Part shown: positions 33,584-42,551 of the stretch, piece by piece | How positions within the stretch are numbered: position 1 is the first letter of the stretch | Layout: every line of letters begins with the position of its first letter | Assembly: GCA_038182865.1 (NCBI GenBank) | Contig: CP116226.1 | Coordinates: forward strand, 1,364,001 to 1,428,000 | Source of the DNA: Microbacterium enclense | Lineage (GTDB): Bacteria; Actinomycetota; Actinomycetes; Actinomycetales; Microbacteriaceae | Reading direction: 5' to 3' | Length of the DNA: 64,000 nt | Position numbers and translations under genes: made by a program | The notes under the pieces: model-generated | What the model saw: the letters and a program-made list of their open reading frames with translations, nothing else | Databases searched by the model: none | What the model was told of the DNA's origin: nothing

Positions 33584-34765
33584 TCAGGCGTCGAACGGCC
33601 AGCCGCAGTATGCCTCGGCGAGGTAGGCGCGGCCGTGCTCCGACTCCACGACGGTGCGGAGCTCGCCGAGCTGGCGGCGGCGGTCGAAGTCGGTGGCATC
33701 CGGGGCCACGTGGAGCAGGCTCGTCATCCACCACGAGAAGTGCTGGGCCTTCCAGATGCGGCGGCTGGCGGTCTCGGGGTAGGCGTCGAGCACGTGGTCG
33801 TCGCCCTCGAGCAGCAGTGCGCGGAGGGCGGCGGCGAGCAGACGCACATCGGCGATCGCGAGGTTCATGCCCTTCGCGCCTGTCGGCGGAACGGTGTGCG
33901 CCGCATCGCCGACGAGCGCGACGCGACCGCGGCGCAGCTCGTGCGCGACGAAGCTCCGGAAGCGGAGGACGTCGCGCTGGAAGATGGGGCCCTGCTTCAG
34001 CGTCGTGCCGGGCACGCGCTTCTGCAGCTCGTCCCAGAGCTGCTCCTCGCTGTACGCGGCGGTGTCGGTGTCGGGGTCGCACTGGAAGTACATGCGCTGC
34101 ACGGTGTCGGAGCGCTGGCTGACGAGCGCGAAGCCGTCGGGGGAGTTGCTGTAGATGAGCTCGTCCGCGCTGGGCGGGGCTTCGCACAGGATGCCGAACC
34201 ACGCGAAGGGATACTCGCGGAAGTACCCGCCCGTGCTCGAGCCGGTGACCGTGGCGCGGGCGACGCTGCGCGAGCCGTCGGAGCCGACGACGAACTCGGC
34301 CTCGATCTCGATCCGCTCGCCGTCCGCACCGCGCGCGATCACGCGGGGGCGGTCGGTGTCGGCGCCCTCGATGCCCTCGGCCGTGACACCGAAGCGCAGG
34401 TCCTGCCCCGCGGCGAGGCGTGCGGCGATGAGGTCTTTCAGCACCTCGTGCTGCGGATACAGCCAGACGGCGCGGCCGACGGTCGCGGCGAAGTCGATGC
34501 GGTGACCCTCTCCCTCGAAGCGCAGCTCGATGCCGTCGTGGCGGTGCCCGACCGTGCGGGCGCGCGAGGCCTCGCCGATGGTGCCGAGCAGCTCGACGGT
34601 GCCCTGCTCGAGGATGCCGGCGCGGATCGTGCTCTCGATCTCGTCACGCGAGCGCTGGTCGATGACGACGGACTCGATACCCGCCTGGTCGAGGAGATGC
34701 GACAGGAGGAGCCCGGCGGGACCGGCTCCGACGATGGCGACGCGGGTGCGGACGGTGGTGGTCAT
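33584..34765 (-). CDS. pobA: 4-hydroxybenzoate 3-monooxygenase
   Basis: A 393-residue flavoprotein hydroxylase, the exact family length. It turns 4-hydroxybenzoate into protocatechuate. FAD motif VAIVGAGPAGLLLSHLL (GxGxxG at 13-18), RAGILEQGTVELL near residue 48, and the second FAD motif GRVALVGDAAHTVPPTGAKGMNLAI. The C-terminal RRIWKAQHFSWWMTSLLH is closely like Pseudomonas PobA. GAAGGAGA is at a good distance before the ATG. An IclR-type operator lies 66-80 nt upstream, and pca genes follow beyond the regulator. Confidence 0.97.
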   Translation of the reverse strand: MTTTVRTRVAIVGAGPAGLLLSHLLDQAGIESVVIDQRSRDEIESTIRAGILEQGTVELLGTIGEASRARTVGHRHDGIELRFEGEGHRIDFAATVGRAVWLYPQHEVLKDLIAARLAAGQDLRFGVTAEGIEGADTDRPRVIARGADGERIEIEAEFVVGSDGSRSVARATVTGSSTGGYFREYPFAWFGILCEAPPSADELIYSNSPDGFALVSQRSDTVQRMYFQCDPDTDTAAYSEEQLWDELQKRVPGTTLKQGPIFQRDVLRFRSFVAHELRRGRVALVGDAAHTVPPTGAKGMNLAIADVRLLAAALRALLLEGDDHVLDAYPETASRRIWKAQHFSWWMTSLLHVAPDATDFDRRRQLGELRTVVESEHGRAYLAEAYCGWPFDA

Positions 34766-34830
34766 GGCGTCTCCTTCGACGGTGGCTGTTGCTGATGGTG
34801 CCCGCGCCGCGGCATGTCCCGAGGTGCTTC

Positions 34831-34845
34831 TCCCATTGATCGGGA
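34831..34845. promoter_or_regulatory. IclR-type operator before pobA
   Basis: TCCCATTGATCGGGA, an imperfect palindrome (TCCC...GGGA). It is 13/15 identical to the copy at 35795, between iclR and pcaH. It lies 66-80 nt before the pobA start. Confidence 0.75.
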
Positions 34846-34878
34846 TGTTTCGCGATACCGCGCCGGGAGCTTCCGAGC

Positions 34879-34942
34879 CGTTGCGTGTCCACGAAACGCC
34901 GTCATCGCGCGAGTCGTTACGGCGTTTCTTGGACACTCGACG
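34879..34942. repeat. Long inverted repeat, family A copy 3-type inner stem
   Basis: Arms of 24 nt (34879-34902 and 34919-34942) around a 16-nt loop. The outer part (GTGTCCA with TTGGACAC) is shared with copies 33443 and 46745, but the inner stem is GAAACGCCGT with ACGGCGTTTC, different in sequence yet still fully paired. It lies between the 3' end of iclR and the pobA promoter. Confidence 0.85.
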
Positions 34943-35022
34943 AGGGGTGACGCGCGGGAGCGATGCGACGGCGCGGGAGCGGGGCGGCGCGGGAGCGGCG
35001 CGGGGGCTGACCCGGAGAGGGG

Positions 35023-35775
35023 TCAGCGCCGGTAGCCCAGGGCGCGCTCGGTGTCGCGCGCCGAGCGTTGCAGCTCGACGAGCGCGAACTGCGTCTCGGC
35101 ATCGCGCGGCAGCACCACCGAGAGCGCTGCGATGACGGCCCCGGTCTCATCCCGCACGGGCACGGCCACGCCGGTGGAGACCTCGTCGACGTAGCCGGGA
35201 GCGATCACGCGACCGAGAGTGCGGATCTCTGCGAGCGTGCGGCGCAGGACCGCCGGGTCGACGATCGTCTCGGGGGTCACGCGGGCGAGGGGTCCGGCGA
35301 GCACGCGCTCCTGCAGATCGTGCGGGGCGAACGCGAGCAGCACGAGACCCGACGACGAGGCGTGCACGGGCAGCCGGCCGGCCACTCGCGTGATGTTGGC
35401 CCCCGAGTCGGGAGCGCTCAGACGCTCCAGGAACAGTGCCTCATCGTGTTCGAGGATCGCGAGCTGCGTGTGCTCGCGCACCCGCTGCTGCACGCGTTCC
35501 ATGTACGGCAGGGCCGCCTGCCGCAGCCGCAGCGCGTGCGACGACCGTGTCGCCAGTTCCCACAGGCGCATCCCCACGCGCACGCGTCGCTCCTCGTCGC
35601 GCTCGAGGAGACCGGCATCCACGAGTTCGTTCACGATCCGATGCGCCGTCGAGCTCGGCAGGCCCGCGCGTCGACCGATGTCGGCGGTCGTCTGGGCGGT
35701 GCGCGTGGGGGTGAAGGTCTCGAGGATGCGCACCAGCCGGTCGGTCACCGAGTCGCCCGAGGGGGAGTTCGCCAT
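35023..35775 (-). CDS. IclR-family regulator of the pob/pca genes
   Basis: A 250-residue IclR protein of the PcaR/PobR/PcaU type. The N-terminal winged helix (about 10-70) has SVTDRLVRILETFTPTRTAQTTADIGRRAGLPSSTAHRIVNELVDAGLLER, and the C-terminal effector domain has GYVDEVSTGVAVPVRDETGAVIAALSV. Such proteins usually respond to protocatechuate, 4-hydroxybenzoate or beta-ketoadipate. It is divergent from pcaH, with an operator between, and a nearly identical site lies before pobA. The ATG at 35775 begins the conserved domain. Confidence 0.92.
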   Translation of the reverse strand: MANSPSGDSVTDRLVRILETFTPTRTAQTTADIGRRAGLPSSTAHRIVNELVDAGLLERDEERRVRVGMRLWELATRSSHALRLRQAALPYMERVQQRVREHTQLAILEHDEALFLERLSAPDSGANITRVAGRLPVHASSSGLVLLAFAPHDLQERVLAGPLARVTPETIVDPAVLRRTLAEIRTLGRVIAPGYVDEVSTGVAVPVRDETGAVIAALSVVLPRDAETQFALVELQRSARDTERALGYRR

Positions 35776-35794
35776 GGGGTCAGGATGCCACGAT

Positions 35795-35809
35795 TCCCAT
35801 TCACCGGGA
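35795..35809. promoter_or_regulatory. IclR-type operator between iclR and pcaH
   Basis: TCCCATTCACCGGGA, within the perfect-ended TTCCC...GGGAA. It matches the pobA site at 13 of 15 bases. It lies 57-71 nt before pcaH and 20-34 nt before iclR, so it can serve both. Confidence 0.75.
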
Positions 35810-35865
35810 ACGATGAGCTCCGCCGTCGCGGGGTGTCGGACGATGGAGGTGTCGAAGGAGACCCC

Positions 35866-36678
35866 ATGACGCACACCCCCGCCGCCGCGCCCGAGTCGCT
35901 GCTCGCAGCACCCGATCAGGCCACGCAGAGCCAGATCGTCGAGGAGATCCGCACGCGCCACGCCGAGCTCGATGCCCGCGACGCCGCCGGCGAGAACGTG
36001 CCCGCCACGGCTCATGACTTCCCGGCGTACCGCTCGAGCGTGTTGCGCCACCCCACCAAGAACCCGAAGCTCGTCGACCCCGAGACGATCGAGCTGTTCT
36101 CGCCCGCGTTCGGCCAGCGCGACGTCGCGGCGATCGAGTCCGATCTCACCCTCCAGCACGTCGGTGAGCCGTTGGGCGAGCGCATGGTCGTGCAGGGGCG
36201 CCTCCTCGACTCGTGGGGCCGGCCGGTGGCGAACCAGCTCGTCGAGATCTGGCAGGCCAACTCCGCGGGCCGCTACATCCACCAGCGCGACCAGCATCCC
36301 GCGCCCCTCGACCCCAACTTCACCGGCGCGGGCCGCACGATCACGAATGAGAACGGGGAGTACCGCTTCACCACGATCAAGCCGGGCCCCTACCCGTGGA
36401 AGAACCACCGCAACGCCTGGCGACCGGCGCACATCCACTTCTCGGTCTTCGGGTCGTCGTTCACGCAGCGGCTCGTCACGCAGATGTACTTCCCGGGGGA
36501 CCCGCTGTTCGCCCTCGACCCGATCTACAACACCATCCACCGGCAGAAGGACCGCGACGCCCTCGTCGGCGTCTACGACCACGACCTGACCTCGCCCGAG
36601 TGGGCGACGGGCTATCGCTTCGACATCGTCGTCGACGGCCCGGATGCCACCTACTTCGAGCAGGAGGGCGACGAATGA
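35866..36678 (+). CDS. pcaH: Protocatechuate 3,4-dioxygenase beta subunit
   Basis: A 270-residue intradiol dioxygenase subunit that holds the ferric iron. Ligands are Y137 (GRYIHQ), Y176 (GPYPWKN), H189 and H191 (RPAHIHFSV); the spacings 39, 13 and 2 equal those of Pseudomonas PcaH. It cleaves protocatechuate to 3-carboxy-cis,cis-muconate. GGAG lies 8 nt upstream. The stop overlaps the pcaG start (ATGA). It is the first gene of an eight-gene operon. Confidence 0.97.
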   Translation: MTHTPAAAPESLLAAPDQATQSQIVEEIRTRHAELDARDAAGENVPATAHDFPAYRSSVLRHPTKNPKLVDPETIELFSPAFGQRDVAAIESDLTLQHVGEPLGERMVVQGRLLDSWGRPVANQLVEIWQANSAGRYIHQRDQHPAPLDPNFTGAGRTITNENGEYRFTTIKPGPYPWKNHRNAWRPAHIHFSVFGSSFTQRLVTQMYFPGDPLFALDPIYNTIHRQKDRDALVGVYDHDLTSPEWATGYRFDIVVDGPDATYFEQEGDE

Positions 36679-37232
36679 TCCCCGCCAAGACCCACCGAGC
36701 GACCCCCGGCCAGACCGTCGGCCCGTTCTTCGCCTACGGGCTGGAGTACCCGAAGCAGCACGAGATCGTCTTCCCGCACTCGCCCGGAGCGATCGTGCTG
36801 GGCGGCACCGTGTACGACGGGGCCGGAGCACCGGTCCCCGACGCGCTGGTCGAGATCTTCGGGGCGGATGCCGACGGCTCGGTGCCCCGGGCGCGCGGCG
36901 CGTTCCGCCGCGACGACCACACGTTCACCGGCTTCGGGCGCGCGTTCACCGACGACGAGGGGCACTACGAGTTCTGGACGCGCGAGCCCGGTGGCATCCG
37001 GGGCGGAGCCGCCTTCTTCGCGGCGATCGTGTTCGCGCGCGGCCTGCCCGACAAGCTGCACACACGCATCTACGTGCCGGGCGACCAGGCGGCGCTCGGC
37101 GCCGACCCGCTGCTGTCGACGCTGACGGCGGGGGAGCGCGCTACCCTCGTCGCGACGCGCACGCCCGGTGGGGGTCTCACGCACGACATCCGGCTGCAGG
37201 GCGAGAAAGAGACGGTCTTCCTTGCCTTCTGA
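36675..37232 (+). CDS. pcaG: Protocatechuate 3,4-dioxygenase alpha subunit
   Basis: A 185-residue alpha subunit of the intradiol dioxygenase, with TPGQTVGPFFAYGLEY at the N-terminus and the barrel segments VLGGTVYDGAGAPVPDALVEIF and FGRAFTDDEGHYEFWTREPG. It lacks the iron ligands of the beta subunit, as expected. It is coupled to pcaH by a 4-bp overlap and overlaps pcaB by 11 bp. Confidence 0.96.
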   Translation: MIPAKTHRATPGQTVGPFFAYGLEYPKQHEIVFPHSPGAIVLGGTVYDGAGAPVPDALVEIFGADADGSVPRARGAFRRDDHTFTGFGRAFTDDEGHYEFWTREPGGIRGGAAFFAAIVFARGLPDKLHTRIYVPGDQAALGADPLLSTLTAGERATLVATRTPGGGLTHDIRLQGEKETVFLAF

Positions 37233-38670
37233 GTCCCTCCCGCCCATCGATCTCGGGCTGTTGTCGCCCGTCACCGTCGGGCACGACCTGCTCGTGTCGG
37301 ACCGGTTCGTGCTGAACGCGCTCGTGCGCGCGGAGTGCGCCCTCGTGGCCGCCTACGTCGACCTCGGCGTCGCTCCCGTCGAGGCGCGCCGCGACATCGA
37401 TCACGTCTTCGGGCTCGATGAGAAGTACGGCCACCTGACCGGCGGTCTCGACGTCGACGCCCTCATCGCGGAGTCGGTGAGCGGCGGTAACCCCGTGATC
37501 CCCCTCGTCGGGATGCTGAAGGCACAGGTGCCGGCCGCGCATCGGTCGTGGATCCACCGCGGGGCGACGAGCCAGGACATCCTCGATACCGCGCTGATGA
37601 TGGTGGTGCGGCGGGCGATGGGCCAGGTGCGTTCCTCGCTCCACATCGCCGGTCACTGGACGCGGCAGCTGGCCGTCGCGCACGCCGACGACGTCGCGGC
37701 CGCCCGCACCCTCACCCAGCACGCCGTTCCCACCACCGTGGGCGCGCGGGCGGCGACGTGGGCCCGGGGGATCGAACGGGCGGTGACGCGCATCGATGCG
37801 CTCGAGTACCCCGCGCAACTCGGCGGGGCCGGCGGCACGCTCGCCTCGTTCGTGGAGATCACCGGCTCGGAAGAGACCGCGGCGGCCCTCCCCGCCGCGT
37901 TCGCCCGCGCCGTGGAGCTCGACGCCCCTGACACTCCGTGGCACGTGACGCGCTGGCCGATCACCGAGATCGGCGATGCGATCGTGCAGGCCCTCGACGC
38001 GCTCGGGAAGTTCGCCGCCGACGTCGCAACCCTGAGCCGCACCGAGATCGGCGAGGTGTCGGAGGGCGTGGGCGGCGGATCGTCCGCCATGCCGCAGAAA
38101 CAGAATCCCGCCGAGGCGGTGCTGATCCGCTCGGCCGCTCTTCGCGCGCCGCAGCTGGGGGCCACCCTGCACCTCGCGGCATCCCTCGCCGTCGATGAGC
38201 GTCCCGACGGTGCGTGGCACGCCGAGTGGCCGACGCTGCGCGAGCTCGTCCGGCTCGCGCTCGGGGCGACCCGGCATGCGGCCTCACTCGCGGCGCACCT
38301 GCAGGTCGACGCGTCGGCGGCCGAGCGCAACGCCGGGGCGACCGGCGGTCGCCTCGTCAGCGAGCGGCTGCGCGGCGTGCTCGTGCCGCTCATCGGGGCC
38401 GAGCGCTTCGCCGAGCTGCTGGCGGGCGACGGCGATCTCGCTCCTGCGCTGCGAGCACTGCCCGAGACCGCGGGCCTCGATGTCGACGCCCTGCTCGACC
38501 CGCGCGCGTACGTCGGCCTCGCGCCGCGACTGGCGCGGGGCGGGGCGGATGCCGCGGCTCCCGGCTCGCCGGGGGATACCGCCAGCGCCGATGCAGCGGG
38601 TGCCGAGACCTCGGGCGATCGCGCCGACGCCTTTCGCACGACGACGTACCGACACGGAGGAGACGCATGA
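37222..38670 (+). CDS. pcaB: 3-carboxy-cis,cis-muconate cycloisomerase
   Basis: A 482-residue fumarase/aspartase-superfamily enzyme that makes gamma-carboxymuconolactone. The signature SSAMPQKQNP and the upstream RGATSQDILDTALMM are present. The TTG start at 37222 (MPSESLPPIDLGLLSPVT) is chosen because homology begins at SPVTVGHDLLVSDRF; it overlaps pcaG by 11 bp. The last 45 residues are an Ala/Gly/Asp-rich tail beyond the usual domain. The stop overlaps the pcaD start. Confidence 0.93.
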   Translation: MPSESLPPIDLGLLSPVTVGHDLLVSDRFVLNALVRAECALVAAYVDLGVAPVEARRDIDHVFGLDEKYGHLTGGLDVDALIAESVSGGNPVIPLVGMLKAQVPAAHRSWIHRGATSQDILDTALMMVVRRAMGQVRSSLHIAGHWTRQLAVAHADDVAAARTLTQHAVPTTVGARAATWARGIERAVTRIDALEYPAQLGGAGGTLASFVEITGSEETAAALPAAFARAVELDAPDTPWHVTRWPITEIGDAIVQALDALGKFAADVATLSRTEIGEVSEGVGGGSSAMPQKQNPAEAVLIRSAALRAPQLGATLHLAASLAVDERPDGAWHAEWPTLRELVRLALGATRHAASLAAHLQVDASAAERNAGATGGRLVSERLRGVLVPLIGAERFAELLAGDGDLAPALRALPETAGLDVDALLDPRAYVGLAPRLARGGADAAAPGSPGDTASADAAGAETSGDRADAFRTTTYRHGGDA

Positions 38671-39464
38671 GTGCCGGTTCGCTGATCTCGCTGACGGCGC
38701 CGGTCGGGCCGGAGGGCGCGCCGCTCGTCGTGCTCGGGCCCTCGCTCGGCACGTCGACGATCCTGTGGGAAGACGTCGTCCCGCTGCTCGCCGACGACTA
38801 TCGCGTCGCCGCCTGGGACCTTCCCGGCCACGGCGCGGGCCCCCTCGCCCGCGAGGGTTTCACCGTCGCCGATCTCGCGGACGCCGTGGCGGCGGCCGTT
38901 CCCGACGAGACGTTCCTGTATGCCGGGGTCTCCCTCGGCGGCGCCACCGGACTGGAGCTCGCGCTCCGGCACGGCGACCGGGTGCGAGCGGCCGCGATCG
39001 TGGCATCCGGAGCCCAGCTCGGCGACCCGGCTGCCTGGGCCGAGCGCGCGGCGCAGGCTCGCGCCCAGAGCACGTCGAGCCTCATCATCGCGTCGGCCGA
39101 GCGCTGGTTCGCCCCCGACTCGATCGCCCGCCGCCCCGAGCTGACCGGGCGGTTGCTGCACGTGCTGCAGGATGCCGATGACGACAGCTACGCGCGCTGC
39201 TGCGAGGCGCTCGCCGCGTATGACGTGCGCCCGGCGCTCGGGCGGATCACCGTCCCCGTGCTCGCGGCGTGGGGCGCATTCGACGCCGTCGCGCCCGAGG
39301 CCAAGGCCGTCGAGATCGCCGAGGGCGTCCGTGATGGCCGCGTCGCCCGCATCGACGACGCCGGCCACCTGCCGCCCGCCGAACACCCCGAGGCCGTGGC
39401 GGCGCTGCTGCGGCCGTTCTTCGTCGCGGTCTCGACAGAACCGCCCTCCGGAAAGGACGCCTGA
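38667..39464 (+). CDS. pcaD: 3-oxoadipate enol-lactonase
   Basis: A 265-residue alpha/beta hydrolase. The nucleophile is S89 in AGVSLGGATG, and the histidine is in DDAGHLPPAEHPEAV. It opens 3-oxoadipate enol-lactone. GGAGGAGA is upstream. It is separate from pcaC here; in many actinobacteria the two are fused as PcaL. The stop and next start overlap (TGATG). Confidence 0.93.
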   Translation: MSAGSLISLTAPVGPEGAPLVVLGPSLGTSTILWEDVVPLLADDYRVAAWDLPGHGAGPLAREGFTVADLADAVAAAVPDETFLYAGVSLGGATGLELALRHGDRVRAAAIVASGAQLGDPAAWAERAAQARAQSTSSLIIASAERWFAPDSIARRPELTGRLLHVLQDADDDSYARCCEALAAYDVRPALGRITVPVLAAWGAFDAVAPEAKAVEIAEGVRDGRVARIDDAGHLPPAEHPEAVAALLRPFFVAVSTEPPSGKDA

Positions 39465-39919
39465 TGCCCACCGATCAGGAACGCTTCGACCAGGGAATGA
39501 CCGTGCGCCGCGCCGTGCTGTCGGACGCGCATGTCGACCGCTCGATGGCGGCGGCCACCGATCTCACCGCCGACTGGCAGGACTTCATCACCCGCGTCGC
39601 GTGGGGCGACATCTGGTCGCGGCCGGGCCTCGACCGGCGCTCGCGCTCGGTCGCGGTGCTGAGCTCGCTCATCGCGCACGGTCACCACGAGGAGCTCGCG
39701 ATGCACCTGCGCGCGGCCCTGCGCAACGGGCTGACGGTCGACGAGATCCGCGAGGTCATCCTGCAGTCGGCGATCTACTCGGGGGTTCCGGCCGCGAACA
39801 CGGCGTTCCGGATCGCGTCCGAGGTGTTCTCGGCACCGGATGCCGCGGATGCCGCCGCCGCGTCGGGCGCCACGGGTGCCACCGGATCGGCGGACGCCGC
39901 TGAGGGAGGCGCGAAGTGA
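39464..39919 (+). CDS. pcaC: 4-carboxymuconolactone decarboxylase
   Basis: A 151-residue CMD-family protein, with the core VDRSMAAATDLTADWQDFITRVAWGDIWSRPGLDRRSRS and IAHGHHEELAMHLRAALRNGLT-EIREVILQSAIYSGVPAANTAFRIA. It decarboxylates gamma-carboxymuconolactone to the enol-lactone. After the domain there is an Ala/Gly-rich tail of about 25 residues. It overlaps pcaD by one base and pcaI by 4. Confidence 0.95.
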   Translation: MPTDQERFDQGMTVRRAVLSDAHVDRSMAAATDLTADWQDFITRVAWGDIWSRPGLDRRSRSVAVLSSLIAHGHHEELAMHLRAALRNGLTVDEIREVILQSAIYSGVPAANTAFRIASEVFSAPDAADAAAASGATGATGSADAAEGGAK

Positions 39920-40662
39920 TCGACAAGACCGTTCCCGACGTCGCGGCCGCGGTCGCCGGCATCCCCGATGGAGCCACCGTCATGATCGGCGGCTTCGGAC
40001 GCGCGGGGCAGCCGGTCGAGCTCATCGACGCGCTCATCGCCCACGGCGCCCGCGACCTCACCGTCGTCAACAACAACGCCGGCAACGGCGACACAGGTCT
40101 TGCAGCCCTGCTCGCCGCGGGGCAGGTGCGCAAGATGATCTGCTCGTTCCCGCGCCAGAGCGACTCCTGGGTGTTCGACGGGTTGTACCGCGAGGGCAAG
40201 GTCGAACTCGAACTCGTGCCGCAGGGCAACCTCGCCGAGCGGATCCGTGCGGCGGGAGCCGGCATCGGCGGGTTCTTCACCCCCACCGGCTTCGGCACAC
40301 AGCTGGCCGAGGGCAAGGAGACGCGGCGCATCGACGGCCGTGACTACGTGCTCGAGTACCCGATCCGAGCGGATGTCGCGCTCATCAGCGCCCGCGCGGC
40401 CGACCGGTGGGGCAACCTCGTCTATCGCGAGACGGCGCGGAACTTCGGCCCGATCATGGCCGCCGCAGCCGCCACCACCGTCGTGCAGGTCGATGAGATC
40501 GTGCCTCTGGGCTGGCTCGACCCCGAAGCGGTCGTGACGCCGGGGCTGTACGTCGATCGGGTCGTCGCGGTCGGGGAACGGGCGTGGCTGCGCGACGGCG
40601 AGTTCGTCGGTGGCGTCGACATCGAGGGCCGCCCCCTGGCATCCGAGGGAGACCCGGCGTGA
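39916..40662 (+). CDS. pcaI: 3-oxoadipate CoA-transferase subunit A
   Basis: A 248-residue CoA-transferase family I alpha subunit, with MIGGFGRAGQPVELIDAL and the glycine-rich AGAGIGGFFTPTGFGTQLAEGKE. With PcaJ it moves CoA from succinyl-CoA to 3-oxoadipate. The start is GTG at 39916, overlapping the pcaC stop. pcaJ follows after a 55-nt gap. Confidence 0.94.
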   Translation: MIDKTVPDVAAAVAGIPDGATVMIGGFGRAGQPVELIDALIAHGARDLTVVNNNAGNGDTGLAALLAAGQVRKMICSFPRQSDSWVFDGLYREGKVELELVPQGNLAERIRAAGAGIGGFFTPTGFGTQLAEGKETRRIDGRDYVLEYPIRADVALISARAADRWGNLVYRETARNFGPIMAAAAATTVVQVDEIVPLGWLDPEAVVTPGLYVDRVVAVGERAWLRDGEFVGGVDIEGRPLASEGDPA

Positions 40663-40717
40663 GCGCCCGAACCGTGACCGCCCGCGGCGATCGCCGCACC
40701 GACGAAGGGGCACCGCA

Positions 40718-41356
40718 GTGACCACCCGCATCTCCCGCGCGCAGCTCGCCGCGCGCGTGGCGTCCGACATCCCCGAGGGTGCCGTGGTCAACCTCGGCAT
40801 CGGTGCGCCGACGCTGGTCGCGGACTACTTGCCCGAGGGCCTCGAGATCGTGCTGCACACCGAGAACGGCATGCTCGGCATGGGGCCCGCGCCCGAGCGC
40901 GGGCGCGTCGACCCCGACCTCATCAACGCCGGCAAGCAGCCCGTCACGGCACTCGCGGGGGCGGCGTACTTCCACCACGCCGACTCGTTCGCGATGATGC
41001 GCGGCGGCCACCTCGACGTGTGCGTCCTCGGGGCGTTCCAGGTGTCGGCCGGGGGCGACCTCGCGAACTGGTCGACGGGAGAACCGGGCGCGATCCCCGC
41101 CGTCGGCGGGGCGATGGACCTCGCGATCGGCGCGAAGGACGTCTACGTCATGACCGACCTGCTCACCAAGGGCGGCGAGCCCAAGCTCGTCGAGGTGTGC
41201 ACGTACCCGCTCACGGGCGTCGGCTGCGTCTCGCGCGTCTACACCGACCACGGCGTCTTCGACGTCACCTCCGACGGCTTCCGCGTGCGGGAGCTGTTCG
41301 GCGACAACACGCTCACCGAGATCGAGGCGCTGCTCGGTCTCAAGCTGGAGGCCTGA
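40718..41356 (+). CDS. pcaJ: 3-oxoadipate CoA-transferase subunit B
   Basis: A 212-residue CoA-transferase family I beta subunit. The catalytic glutamate is E49 in LHTENGMLGMGP, the family signature. A GTG start at 40718 follows GAAGGGG; earlier GTG codons near 40659 are in another frame. It lies just before pcaF. Confidence 0.94.
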   Translation: MTTRISRAQLAARVASDIPEGAVVNLGIGAPTLVADYLPEGLEIVLHTENGMLGMGPAPERGRVDPDLINAGKQPVTALAGAAYFHHADSFAMMRGGHLDVCVLGAFQVSAGGDLANWSTGEPGAIPAVGGAMDLAIGAKDVYVMTDLLTKGGEPKLVEVCTYPLTGVGCVSRVYTDHGVFDVTSDGFRVRELFGDNTLTEIEALLGLKLEA

Positions 41357-41359
41357 CCC

Positions 41360-42526
41360 ATGCCCGCATCGTTCGTCTACGACGCCGTCCGCACGCCCTT
41401 CGCCCGGCACGGTAAAGCCTTCGCCGACGTGCGCCCCGACGATCTCGCAGCCGCCGTCATGGCATCCGTCGTCGACCGCACCGGGATCGACCCCGCCCGC
41501 ATCGAAGACGTGATCTTCGGCGACGCGAACCAGGCCGGAGAGGACAACCGCAACGTCGCGCGGTTCGGGGCGCTGCTCGCGGGCTTCCCCTCGTCGGTGC
41601 CCGGCACCACGATCAACCGCCTGTGCGGATCGTCTCTGGATGCCGTCATCCAGGGCTCGCGCGCGATCGAGGCCGGAGACGCGGACGTGATCCTCGCCGG
41701 CGGCGTCGAGTCGATGACCCGCGCCCCCTTCGTCGTCGAGAAGAGCCCGCGCCCCTTCCCCGCGGCGAACCAGACGATGTGGAACACCTCGATCGGCTGG
41801 CGCATGACCAACCCGCGCCTACGGAAGGACTGGACGATCTCCAACGGCGAGAGCGCCGAGAAGCTCGCCCAGATCTACGGCATCTCGCGCGAGGAGCAGG
41901 ACGCCTTCGCCGCCCGCAGCCACCGCCTGGCCGCCGCGGCGTGGGCCGACGGCCGCTTCGCGGACGAGATCGTGCAGGTCGAGGGCCACGATCTCGCGCG
42001 CGACGAGGGCATCCGCGACGACTCCACGGCCGAGGTGCTCGCGGGCCTGCGCCCGGCGTTCCAGAAAGACGGGACCGTCACGGCCGGCAACTCCTCGCCC
42101 ATCAACGACGGCGCATCGGCGGTGCTGCTCGGATCCGAAGGGGCGGTGGATGCCGAGCCCCTCGCGCGCATCGCGGGCCGTGCTGCGTTCGGCAACGACC
42201 CCGACGTGTTCGGCGTCGCCCCCGTCGAGGCCGCGAACCGCGCGCTCGCCCGCGCGGGCCGGTCATGGAGCGACGTCTCGTTCGTCGAGCTGAACGAGGC
42301 GTTCGCCTCGCAGACCCTCGCGTGCGCGAAGCTGTGGACCGAGCTCGACCCCGAACTGCTCAACCAGAACGGCGGCGCGATCGCGATCGGTCACCCCCTC
42401 GGCGCCTCGGGTGGGCGGATCATCGCCCGCGCCGCCCACGAGCTGAAGCGTCGCGGCGGTGGGGTCGCGGTCACCGCGATCTGCATCGGCGTGGGCCAGG
42501 GCCTCGCGGTGGTGCTCGAGCGCTGA
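41360..42526 (+). CDS. pcaF: 3-oxoadipyl-CoA thiolase
   Basis: A 388-residue thiolase. The acyl-binding cysteine is C89 (NRLCGSSLDAV), and the catalytic His and Cys are in AIGHPLGASGGR and TAICIGVGQGLAVVLE. It splits 3-oxoadipyl-CoA into succinyl-CoA and acetyl-CoA, completing the pathway. It starts 4 nt after pcaJ and is the last gene of the operon, followed by a long inverted repeat. Confidence 0.95.
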   Translation: MPASFVYDAVRTPFARHGKAFADVRPDDLAAAVMASVVDRTGIDPARIEDVIFGDANQAGEDNRNVARFGALLAGFPSSVPGTTINRLCGSSLDAVIQGSRAIEAGDADVILAGGVESMTRAPFVVEKSPRPFPAANQTMWNTSIGWRMTNPRLRKDWTISNGESAEKLAQIYGISREEQDAFAARSHRLAAAAWADGRFADEIVQVEGHDLARDEGIRDDSTAEVLAGLRPAFQKDGTVTAGNSSPINDGASAVLLGSEGAVDAEPLARIAGRAAFGNDPDVFGVAPVEAANRALARAGRSWSDVSFVELNEAFASQTLACAKLWTELDPELLNQNGGAIAIGHPLGASGGRIIARAAHELKRRGGGVAVTAICIGVGQGLAVVLER

Positions 42527-42551
42527 GCCGGGGGCGTCGTGGGAGGGTGGG

